A DNA stretch of 9,994 nucleotides, taken from assembly GCA_017408325.1 (NCBI GenBank), contig JAFQUW010000129.1, positions 1-9,994 on the forward strand, in the 5' to 3' direction. Positions 1-5,412 of the stretch are shown piece after piece. Source of the stretch: Clostridia bacterium. GTDB lineage: Bacteria; Bacillota; Clostridia; Oscillospirales; SIG627. Numbering within the stretch: position 1 is the first letter of the stretch; the number at the start of each line of letters is the position of its first letter. A program made the position numbers and the translations under genes. Under the pieces are notes generated by a model, which searched no databases, was not told the DNA's origin, and was given only the letters and a program-made list of their open reading frames with translations.

Positions 1-292
1 GCACCAGTTCGGGCGTATCACAGACCGGGGAAGTGTTCGGCATGACCGCAATGTCGGAGAAACCGCCCGCACGCGCCGCGGCGGCGCAGGTGAACAGATC
101 CTCTTTTGCGGGGAAACCGGGATCTCTTGCGTGAACGTGAAGGTCTACAAGTCCCGGAAGGAGCAGCGGCGCATCGGGGTTGTGCGGCAGATCGACCATC
201 GTCTTGATGATTCCGTCCTCGACGCTGATTGAAACGTTGCGCCACTCGCCGCGCAGGTAAGCGCGGGCATCGTTGATGAGCGGTTTTACCAT
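1..292 (-). CDS. pyrC: Dihydroorotase, class I (N-terminal 97 residues, partial)
   Basis: Leftward gene cut by the window edge; only the N-terminus is visible. Dihydroorotase is the cytosolic zinc amidohydrolase that interconverts carbamoyl-aspartate and dihydroorotate in de novo pyrimidine synthesis. The visible part reads PGLVDLHVHARDPGF at residues 46-60, giving metal ligands H52 and H54 and the substrate-binding arginine R56. It continues with KEDL at 63-66, an Ala/Gly-rich helix ending in AGGF, and MPNTSPVCD at 84-92, where N86 is the conserved substrate-contacting Asn. This order is typical of the long (about 420-430 aa) class I enzymes rather than the short E. coli type. The ATG at 292 is preceded by GGAGGG (299-304, minus strand) with a 6-nt spacer. 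The predicted leader is only about 24 nt, so no PyrR attenuator fits in it. Other cyclic amidohydrolases (allantoinase, hydantoinase) share the HxH motif, but MPNTxPVxD favours dihydroorotase. Confidence 0.9.
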   Translation of the reverse strand, partial: MVKPLINDARAYLRGEWRNVSISVEDGIIKTMVDLPHNPDAPLLLPGLVDLHVHARDPGFPAKEDLFTCAAAARAGGFSDIAVMPNTSPVCDTPELV

Positions 293-322
293 AAAATTCC
301 CTCCGATGTATTCTTACCTTAA

Positions 323-351
323 ACTATATCATAAAGCGTGGAAAATGTAAA
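323..351 (-). promoter_or_regulatory. Sigma-A-type promoter for pyrC
   Basis: On the minus strand there is a -35 box TTTACA (346-351), a 17-nt spacer and a -10 box TATAGT (323-328), preceded by TGA, which makes an extended -10. Transcription should start near 316, giving a 24-nt leader before the pyrC start codon. Confidence 0.7.
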
Positions 352-356
352 GATTT

Positions 357-385
357 GCGTCGCAATTTTCTTGCAAAAGCGACGC
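357..385. repeat. Imperfect inverted repeat between divergent promoters (candidate operator)
   Basis: GCGTCGC (357-363) and GCGACGC (379-385) are exact reverse complements. Inside them TTTT (366-369) faces AAAA (375-378), with two unpaired A residues at 364-365 and a 5-nt centre. The repeat covers the -35 box of the rightward promoter (371-376). It lies upstream of both predicted transcription starts (about 316 leftward, about 406 rightward), so it should not be transcribed from either. A regulator-binding site is more likely than an RNA hairpin; this is inference. Confidence 0.5.
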
Positions 386-399
386 TTCTGTGTTAAAAT
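371..399 (+). promoter_or_regulatory. Sigma-A-type promoter of the five-gene operon
   Basis: A -35 box TTGCAA (371-376), a 17-nt spacer and a -10 box TAAAAT (394-399) preceded by TGT (391-393), an extended -10. Transcription should start near 406, about 28 nt before the ATG at 434. This rules out the longer reading frame that opens with GTG at 338. Confidence 0.7.
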
Positions 400-422
400 A
401 AAGGAGGAAAAAAGAACCTTTT

Positions 423-426
423 GGAG
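423..426 (+). promoter_or_regulatory. Ribosome binding site that fixes the 434 start
   Basis: GGAG lies 7 nt before the ATG at 434 and downstream of the predicted transcription start. A second purine-rich AGGAGG at 402-407 coincides with the predicted transcription start and is too far from the ATG to act on it. Confidence 0.6.
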
Positions 427-433
427 TAAACGG

Positions 434-862
434 ATGAAGAACAGGAAAAACCGGTCGCAGCGCGCGCGACGCACGCTTCTTTTTGCGTGCTCGTTTTTGA
501 TTTTTTTGCTCTTCTATATCGTCTTTTTGGTGATGGAAGCCATTTTGGGCGGCGGCCTTGCGTATCTGTGGTTTTTGGCGCTTGCCCCGACGTTGTTTTT
601 GCTGTATGAACTGGCTGTCGGCTGGATTTCTTATCGTTTGACAAACAGCCTCAAAGCGACTGTTCTGGATCAGGAACTTGCTCTTCTGATCTACTTGATC
701 TTTGCCGCTCTTGCAGATTTGATCAGCGGAAGATTGCCGGTGAGCGAACTGTCCTTTTCACATTTTCTGCCGGACATCCTCGCCCTTCTTTGCTGTCCCG
801 TTTTGACCCTCATCGGCGGTCGTGTTGCCCGTTTTTTCGCCGCCCGTAAAAAACAGAAATAA
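434..862 (+). CDS. Small four-helix membrane protein, unknown function
   Basis: I do not recognise this 142-residue protein. It has a basic N-terminus (MKNRKNRSQRARR), then hydrophobic segments at about residues 14-36, 43-66, 81-98 and 111-135, and a basic C-terminus (RKKQK). The charge pattern suggests both ends are in the cytoplasm. No catalytic motif is visible. A longer in-frame opening with GTG at 338 exists, but it begins upstream of the promoter at 371-399 and its first 32 residues are not membrane-like, so ATG 434 with its GGAG site is preferred. It is the first gene of the operon, 24 bp ahead of the HD-domain dNTPase. Whether it works with the downstream nucleotide or one-carbon genes cannot be told from sequence. 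A YkvI- or DUF-type integral membrane family is possible but unproven. Confidence 0.75.
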   Translation: MKNRKNRSQRARRTLLFACSFLIFLLFYIVFLVMEAILGGGLAYLWFLALAPTLFLLYELAVGWISYRLTNSLKATVLDQELALLIYLIFAALADLISGRLPVSELSFSHFLPDILALLCCPVLTLIGGRVARFFAARKKQK

Positions 863-886
863 ACCGAGAGATCATAAGGAGTTTTT

Positions 887-2089
887 ATGCCTTATTCGTT
901 TGAAACAGTCAGTGCCGTAAAAGAGAATCCGCGCTACGAGGAGATGATTGCCCGTCGCCGCGAATTGTATGCGCGCGAGCACGATCTACGTGACCCCTTT
1001 TTGCGCGACTACACGCGCGTGCTGCATTCGACGGCGTTTCGCCGACTGAAGCACAAGACCCAGGTCTTTTTCTCGCCGCAGAGCGACCACATCTGCACAC
1101 GCATCGAACACACGCTGCATGTGGAGAGCATCGGTGACACGATCGCGCGTTCGCTGTCTTTGAACCGGGAATTGACCCGTGCGATCGCCATTTCGCATGA
1201 CCTCGGCCACTCGCCTTTCGGACACAAAGGCGAACGCGTCTTGTCCGCCATTGCCCGACAGGAACTGAAAGAGGACTTCTGGCACGAGAAAAACGGCCTC
1301 TTTTTTGTCGAGCACATCGAACTGCTGGAGGACGAGAATCGCAAAAAGCAAAACTTGAATCTCACCTACGCCGTGCGCGACGGCATCGTCAGCCATTGCG
1401 GCGAAAAGGATCAGAATCACCTGATGCCCCGTGAAGAGGCGGTTGACCTTGAACTTTACGACCGCCCGAATCGTTTTTCGCCGTTTACGTATGAAGGCTG
1501 TGTGATCAAGATGGCCGACCGCATCGCCTACGTCGGACGGGACCTTGAGGACGCCTTTGCGCTTGGGATCCTTTCGCCCCGACAGCGCGAAGAACTGACC
1601 GAAGTCATCGCACCCTACACGGGCGACAAGCTCAACAACACCAATCTCATCAACTTCTTCATTACCGACTTGGTGCAAAACTCCTCTCCCGAGGAGGGGA
1701 TCGCCTTTTCCGAGGGTGGGGCGAAACTGCTCGGACTTCTGCGCGAATACAATACGAAGAACATCTATTCCACGCGCCGCGTGATCTTGGCGGATAAGTA
1801 TTTTGAACTCGTCATCCGCGAGATCTTTGACGCGCTCATCGCGTTTTACGACGGGGATCAGACGGGCGCGAGACTGCTCGAAGCAGAGGGAATGTACGAG
1901 AGCCTTCCGAGAAAGTTCTACAACTGGCTTTCCACCTATTGGAGTCTGGAACGCGCGCCGAACTTGAACAATTCGCCGATTTACAATATGACCCGTCGCG
2001 ACGACTACGTGCGCGCGGTGTTGCATTACATTTCGGGTATGTCGGATAAGTACGCCATTGATACTTACCATGACATCATCAGCTTTTGA
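887..2089 (+). CDS. dgt: HD-domain deoxynucleoside triphosphate triphosphohydrolase (Dgt-like)
   Basis: A 400-residue cytosolic HD-superfamily enzyme expected to cleave dNTPs to deoxynucleoside plus inorganic triphosphate, trimming dNTP pools. The family signature RVLHSTAFRRLKHKTQVF is at residues 44-61. The four HD metal ligands are visible: H75 (RIEHTLHV), H104 and D105 (SHDLGHSPFGH, 103-113) and D211 (KMADRIAY). The C-terminal half is helical and ends in a Tyr/Asp-rich segment (RDDYVRAVLHYISGMSDKYA region, 371-390), typical of the family. Length fits the bacterial dGTPase-like group. ATG 887 is preceded by AAGGAG (876-881) with a slightly short 5-nt spacer. It sits between a membrane protein and methionine/folate genes. 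The exact nucleotide preference (dGTP or all dNTPs, allosteric or not) cannot be read from the sequence. Confidence 0.88.
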   Translation: MPYSFETVSAVKENPRYEEMIARRRELYAREHDLRDPFLRDYTRVLHSTAFRRLKHKTQVFFSPQSDHICTRIEHTLHVESIGDTIARSLSLNRELTRAIAISHDLGHSPFGHKGERVLSAIARQELKEDFWHEKNGLFFVEHIELLEDENRKKQNLNLTYAVRDGIVSHCGEKDQNHLMPREEAVDLELYDRPNRFSPFTYEGCVIKMADRIAYVGRDLEDAFALGILSPRQREELTEVIAPYTGDKLNNTNLINFFITDLVQNSSPEEGIAFSEGGAKLLGLLREYNTKNIYSTRRVILADKYFELVIREIFDALIAFYDGDQTGARLLEAEGMYESLPRKFYNWLSTYWSLERAPNLNNSPIYNMTRRDDYVRAVLHYISGMSDKYAIDTYHDIISF

Positions 2090-2104
2090 CTTGAGTGAGG
2101 GCGG

Positions 2105-3838
2105 ATGGCAGAGATGAATTTTCCGCTTCTGTTTGACGGAGCGTTCGGGACTTATTACTACGCACTGACCGGAGACGGCGAACTGTGCGAGAGGGCAAAT
2201 CTTTTGCGCGCTGACGTCGTGCGTCGCATCCACCGCGCGTATTTGTCCGCCGGTGCAAACGTCATTCGCACGAACACTTTCGCGGTAAACGTCGTCAATT
2301 TCCCCGAGGAAGCGCAGCGCTTTTCCGTGCTGAAAGCGGGCGTGGAACTTGCGCGCGAGTGTGCGCAACCGTTTGATGCAACGGTCTTTGCTTCCGTCGG
2401 CTCTGTCGCGGACAAGACGCTGGCCGCTGCTTCTTATCTTGCAGTCTGCAAGCAACTGCTCTCCCTTGACGTGCGCCACGTTCTCTTTGAGACGCTGGAC
2501 AGTCTGGAGGGCGTGGAAGAGGCCGTTCGTTTTTTGCGGGAACACGCGCCCGACGTTCAGATCGCCGTTTCGTTCGGCGCCGGTCAGGACGGCGTCACCG
2601 CGCGCGGACTGTCTGCCGAACGACTGGTTCACCGCGCCGAGGAGATTGCAGACTTCGTCGGTTTCAATTGTCGGATGGGCCCGACGCACCTCGCGAACCT
2701 TATGCGCCGTCTGGGCAGAACGCGCGTGCCGCTTTTCGCGCTTCCGAATGCAGGATATCCCGCCCTGGTCGGCGGACGGACCGTCTTTGAAAACAACCCC
2801 GAGTATTTTGCGGAAAAAACAGCGGAATTGCTTGCTCTCGGCGCCGCAGGCGTCGGCGGTTGCTGCGGAACGACTCCGCGGCACGTAGAATGTTTGGCCG
2901 CTCAATTGCACGGCCGCGAAACGGTACACGTGGTCCATCAAGGCGAATCTCATACGCCGAATAAAGCGGAAGTGCCTCCTTTGTCGGGACGTGGCAAGAA
3001 GTTTGTTGCCGTTGAACTCGATCCGCCCGTGGATGCGGACCTGTCCTTTTTCCTTTCTGCCGCGCGAAGCGTGATACGTGCTGGCGCGGACGCTTTGACC
3101 ATCTCCGACTCGCCGTTTTCCAAAACGCGTGCCGATTCGCTTCTCTGTGCGCTTCGCCTTTTGCAGGAAGGGGCGCCCACCGTCATTCCGCACATCACCT
3201 GCCGCGACAAGAATCGCGTCGCCTTGAAGGGCGGTCTGCTTGCAGCAAACGCGTGCGGGATCGATCGCGTCTTTCTGGTCACGGGCGACCCGCCCTTGAA
3301 AGGGGAAGGCGGACGGCCGACGGGGGTCTTTTCGTTCAATTCCTTTGAACTCATCGACTTTGTGAAAACGCTCAACGACGAAGTCTTTTCTATGCGTCCC
3401 TTTTCCATCGGCGCAGCCTTGAACGTCAATGCACCGAATTTTGAAAAAGAACTCTCCCGCGCCGAGAAGAAACAGGCTTGCGGAGCGCATTTCTTCTTGA
3501 CACAACCGGTTTTTTCCGAGGAGGCAAAGGCGAATTTGCGTTTGGCGAGAGAACGACTCTCTTCCGAGCTTCTCTGCGGGATTATGCCCGTGGCGGGCTA
3601 TAAGAACGCCCGCTTTTTGCAAAACGAGGTGCCCGGAACGGGGGTTCCGCAGAGTCTCGTGGAAGCCTTGGAAGGGAAAAGTGCCGAAGAGGCCAGATCC
3701 ATTTCGCTCGGCGAAGCAAAGCGGACGATCGACGAACTTTACGACTTCTGTGACGGCTTTTTCTTGATGCTTCCGCTGAAAAAGGTGGACTATTTGACCC
3801 ACCTAATCGAATACATTCAAAACAAAGAGGTGCGCTGA
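2105..3838 (+). CDS. yitJ: Bifunctional homocysteine S-methyltransferase / methylenetetrahydrofolate reductase
   Basis: A 577-residue two-domain fusion with the architecture of Bacillus YitJ. Residues about 8-270 are the homocysteine-binding domain: FDGAFGT at 10-16, RTNTF at 55-59, FNC with C189, and GGCCGTTP with C253 and C254. These three cysteines are the zinc/homocysteine ligands of the MetH/BHMT family. Residues about 298-572 are the FAD-dependent MTHFR barrel: VELDPP with E304 (equivalent of E. coli MetF Glu28), PHITCRDKN at 362-370, LVTGDPP at 391-397, and FFLTQPVF at 463-470. Expected roles are reduction of methylene-THF to methyl-THF and methyl transfer to homocysteine. No cobalamin-binding domain is present. 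It starts 15 bp after the dNTPase stop. ATG 2105 has GAGGG close by (about 4-nt spacer), so the in-frame ATG at 2114 is an alternative start. The stop overlaps the next ATG (TGATG), implying translational coupling. No SAM riboswitch or T-box fits upstream. Confidence 0.9.
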   Translation: MAEMNFPLLFDGAFGTYYYALTGDGELCERANLLRADVVRRIHRAYLSAGANVIRTNTFAVNVVNFPEEAQRFSVLKAGVELARECAQPFDATVFASVGSVADKTLAAASYLAVCKQLLSLDVRHVLFETLDSLEGVEEAVRFLREHAPDVQIAVSFGAGQDGVTARGLSAERLVHRAEEIADFVGFNCRMGPTHLANLMRRLGRTRVPLFALPNAGYPALVGGRTVFENNPEYFAEKTAELLALGAAGVGGCCGTTPRHVECLAAQLHGRETVHVVHQGESHTPNKAEVPPLSGRGKKFVAVELDPPVDADLSFFLSAARSVIRAGADALTISDSPFSKTRADSLLCALRLLQEGAPTVIPHITCRDKNRVALKGGLLAANACGIDRVFLVTGDPPLKGEGGRPTGVFSFNSFELIDFVKTLNDEVFSMRPFSIGAALNVNAPNFEKELSRAEKKQACGAHFFLTQPVFSEEAKANLRLARERLSSELLCGIMPVAGYKNARFLQNEVPGTGVPQSLVEALEGKSAEEARSISLGEAKRTIDELYDFCDGFFLMLPLKKVDYLTHLIEYIQNKEVR

Positions 3839-4632
3839 TGCTGAAGATCGGAGAATCCTTAAACAGCTCTATCCCGAAAACGCTTGCCTTGCTCGAACCC
3901 TTTGATGAGGATGGCGTGCGTGCGCTGATCCGCGCCCAAAAGGCGGCCGGCGCAGCGGTCTTGGACGTGAACACCGCGCTTTGCAGTGACGAGCTTTCCG
4001 TGATGCGCCGCGTCGTTTCTCTCATTAAAGAAGAGGGAGACCTCGTTCCGATGTTCGACTCGCCCGACCCTGCGGTGCTTTCCGCGATGCTCGAAGAGAC
4101 TGACGGGGAGGCGTTTCTCAATTCCGTCACCCTCACCGAACGGCGCGAGGTGATTGCCCTTTGCGCCGAGCAGATCCGTGCAGGTCGTGATCTGCACGTC
4201 GTCGCCCTCCCCGTAGGGGATGCTTTGCCGACGAGTGCCGAGGAGCGCAGAGAATTTGTGAAAACGCTGATCAATTCTTTGGTCGCGTCCGGCATCCCGG
4301 AAGAACGTCTTTGGCTCGATCTTTTGATCGAAGCGGTCGCAACGGATACCGCGGCGGCTTCGCGCGTGTTCGATACGCTCTCTTTCACGAAGGAAGCCTA
4401 TCCGAACGTCAAGACGCTCTGCGGTCTTTCCAACGTCTCCTTCGGCCTGCCGATGCGCGCCAAATTGAACGGCGTCTTTGCGGCGATGCTCGTTGCGCGC
4501 GGACTCGACGGCGCGATCATCAGCGTCACGAGTCCCGAAATGCGCCGCACGCTTGCCTGCTGTGAACTGCTTTCGGGAGAGGATGACTACTGTATGAACT
4601 ATCTGTCGCTCTACCGTGAGCTGGAGGGTTGA
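3838..4632 (+). CDS. Methyltetrahydrofolate-binding methyltransferase (AcsE/MetH pterin domain)
   Basis: A 264-residue stand-alone pterin-binding TIM barrel of the dihydropteroate-synthase-like fold, the same length as AcsE (methyl-THF:corrinoid iron-sulfur protein methyltransferase, about 262 aa) and the folate domain of MetH. Residues aligning with AcsE pterin ligands are all present: LDVN with D43, FDS with D74, LNS with N95, LWLDLL with D161, and GLSNVSFG with N199, the Asn that activates N5 of methyl-THF in AcsE. It is therefore expected to move a methyl group from methyl-THF to a corrinoid cofactor. Sequence features of dihydropteroate synthase (pABA-site loops) are not evident, so a folate biosynthetic role is less likely. 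It overlaps the upstream fusion gene by one base (TGATG), with GAGG 7 nt upstream, and the downstream hydrolase the same way. Its neighbour supplies both methyl-THF and the homocysteine module; the corrinoid carrier must be encoded elsewhere. No other acetyl-CoA pathway gene is visible. Confidence 0.87.
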   Translation: MLKIGESLNSSIPKTLALLEPFDEDGVRALIRAQKAAGAAVLDVNTALCSDELSVMRRVVSLIKEEGDLVPMFDSPDPAVLSAMLEETDGEAFLNSVTLTERREVIALCAEQIRAGRDLHVVALPVGDALPTSAEERREFVKTLINSLVASGIPEERLWLDLLIEAVATDTAAASRVFDTLSFTKEAYPNVKTLCGLSNVSFGLPMRAKLNGVFAAMLVARGLDGAIISVTSPEMRRTLACCELLSGEDDYCMNYLSLYRELEG

Positions 4633-5240
4633 TGGAGGTCTTTTGCCACGTCTCGCGCGGCTTTTCCTGCAACAGTTATCTCTGCCGCTGTGAGAGGACG
4701 GGGGAGAGCATCCTCGTCGATCCCGGCATTTCCGCCGACGAGATCCTCGCCCGTTTTGGAAACGAGCGGTTTTCCAAGATCGTCCTGACACACGGCCATT
4801 TCGATCACGTGATGTGTGCAGACGAGTTGCGTGAGAAGACAGGCGCTTCGATCTATGCCCATCGGCTGGAGGCGGAGCTGCTTTCCGACCCAAAGAAAAA
4901 CGCATCTTCCTTCTTTCGTACCGCTCCCGTTTCGTTTTCTGCGGACGCGCTGCTGGAAGAAGGCGACGAAGTGCGCTTCGGTGATTGTGAACTTGCCGTT
5001 CTCCACACCCCGGGGCACAGTCCGGGCGGCATCTCGCTTTTGGGCGAGGGCGTGCTTTTTTCGGGTGATACACTGTTTTCGGAAGGCGTCGGTCGCACCG
5101 ATCTGTTCGGCGGGGACGAGCGTGTTTTGAAGCAGTCGCTTTTCCGCCTCTTTGCATTGCCTGCCGAGACGCGCGTGTACCCCGGTCACGGTGAGCCGTT
5201 TGAACTCTTTGGGCGGATTGCACAAAACTGCGATCTTTGA
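4632..5240 (+). CDS. Metallo-beta-lactamase-fold hydrolase, glyoxalase II-like
   Basis: A 202-residue cytosolic hydrolase with the complete dinuclear metal site: THGHFDH at 53-59 (H54, H56, D58, H59), PGHS with H129, SGDTLF with D146, and YPGHG with H186. The GRTDLFGG segment after the Asp ligand and the short length resemble the YcbL-type glyoxalase II subgroup, which lacks the long C-terminal glutathione-binding extension. A thioester hydrolase role is plausible, but the substrate is not decided by sequence. The ATG at 4632 overlaps the upstream TGA (TGATG) and has GGAGGG at 4623-4628; a TTG three bases earlier is in frame but less well placed. It is the last gene of the operon, and a hairpin follows the stop by 5 bp. 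A link to homocysteine or thiol metabolism is suggested only by its position. Confidence 0.87.
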   Translation: MEVFCHVSRGFSCNSYLCRCERTGESILVDPGISADEILARFGNERFSKIVLTHGHFDHVMCADELREKTGASIYAHRLEAELLSDPKKNASSFFRTAPVSFSADALLEEGDEVRFGDCELAVLHTPGHSPGGISLLGEGVLFSGDTLFSEGVGRTDLFGGDERVLKQSLFRLFALPAETRVYPGHGEPFELFGRIAQNCDL

Positions 5241-5244
5241 GATG

Positions 5245-5275
5245 GTCAAAACGCCGAAAAAATCGCCGTTTTGAC
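5245..5275 (+). terminator. Hairpin after the hydrolase gene, weak terminator candidate
   Basis: GTCAAAACG (5245-5253) pairs exactly with CGTTTTGAC (5267-5275). An inner CG/CG pair is possible past one C-C mismatch. The only U-run (5289-5293) is 13 nt beyond the stem, so this is not a classical intrinsic terminator. It may end the operon weakly or protect the 3' end. Confidence 0.4.
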
Positions 5276-5285
5276 TGAAAAAATC
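5256..5285 (+). repeat. Two A-tract direct repeats, 21 bp apart
   Basis: GAAAAAATC occurs at 5256-5264 and again at 5277-5285, a period of 21 bp, or two helical turns. The tracts lie about 61 to 87 bp upstream of the predicted start of the next transcript. Helically phased A-tracts can bend DNA, so this may be an upstream activating curve for the strong promoter at 5309-5337. The first copy is also the loop of the preceding hairpin. Confidence 0.4.
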
Positions 5286-5308
5286 CTGTTTTTGTCTCGC
5301 AATTCGTC

Positions 5309-5337
5309 TTGACATTCCCTGTAGGCTATGCTATACT
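5309..5337 (+). promoter_or_regulatory. Near-consensus strong promoter for the surface protein
   Basis: A perfect -35 TTGACA (5309-5314), a 17-nt spacer, and -10 TATACT (5332-5337) preceded by TGC (extended -10). Transcription should start near 5344, giving a leader of about 69 nt. It is the best match to consensus in the window. Confidence 0.85.
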
Positions 5338-5351
5338 CACCGAAGGTAAGG

Positions 5352-5383
5352 TACATTGGTGTGAAAGGTTCTTTCACCCTGTA
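5352..5383 (+). promoter_or_regulatory. 5' leader hairpin, likely mRNA-stabilising
   Basis: GTGAAAG (5361-5367) pairs with CTTTCAC (5371-5377) around a GTT loop. The stem extends outward with GG/CC (one bulged T at 5360), and after two unpaired T residues with TACA (5352-5355) against TGTA (5380-5383). It begins about 8 nt from the predicted transcription start and leaves the ribosome site at 5401-5406 free. That position fits a 5' stem that protects an abundant mRNA. No U-run follows, so it is not an attenuator. Confidence 0.5.
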
Positions 5384-5412
5384 ACACAAAATTAAGAAAA
5401 GAGGAGAAAGTC

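Noticed and set aside
338..433. A GTG-initiated 32-residue N-terminal extension of the small membrane protein
   Set aside because: The GTG lies upstream of the predicted promoter and transcription start (about 406), has no ribosome site, and the ATG at 434 has one.
2080..2115. Possible SAM riboswitch or T-box upstream of the methionine gene
   Set aside because: Only 15 bp separate the dNTPase stop from this gene, far too short for either element, and no such fold is visible upstream of the operon.
986..3802. A very long minus-strand open frame (938 codons) across the dNTPase and methyltransferase genes
   Set aside because: It is antisense to two genes with full sets of catalytic motifs, has no ribosome site I can defend, and its translation is a compositional shadow (Arg/Gly/Val-rich, no recognisable domain) of GC-rich third positions on the plus strand.
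3859..5223. A 454-codon minus-strand open frame across the pterin-domain and hydrolase genes
   Set aside because: Antisense to genes with clear active sites; the protein is Arg/His-rich without any domain signature, as expected of a shadow frame.
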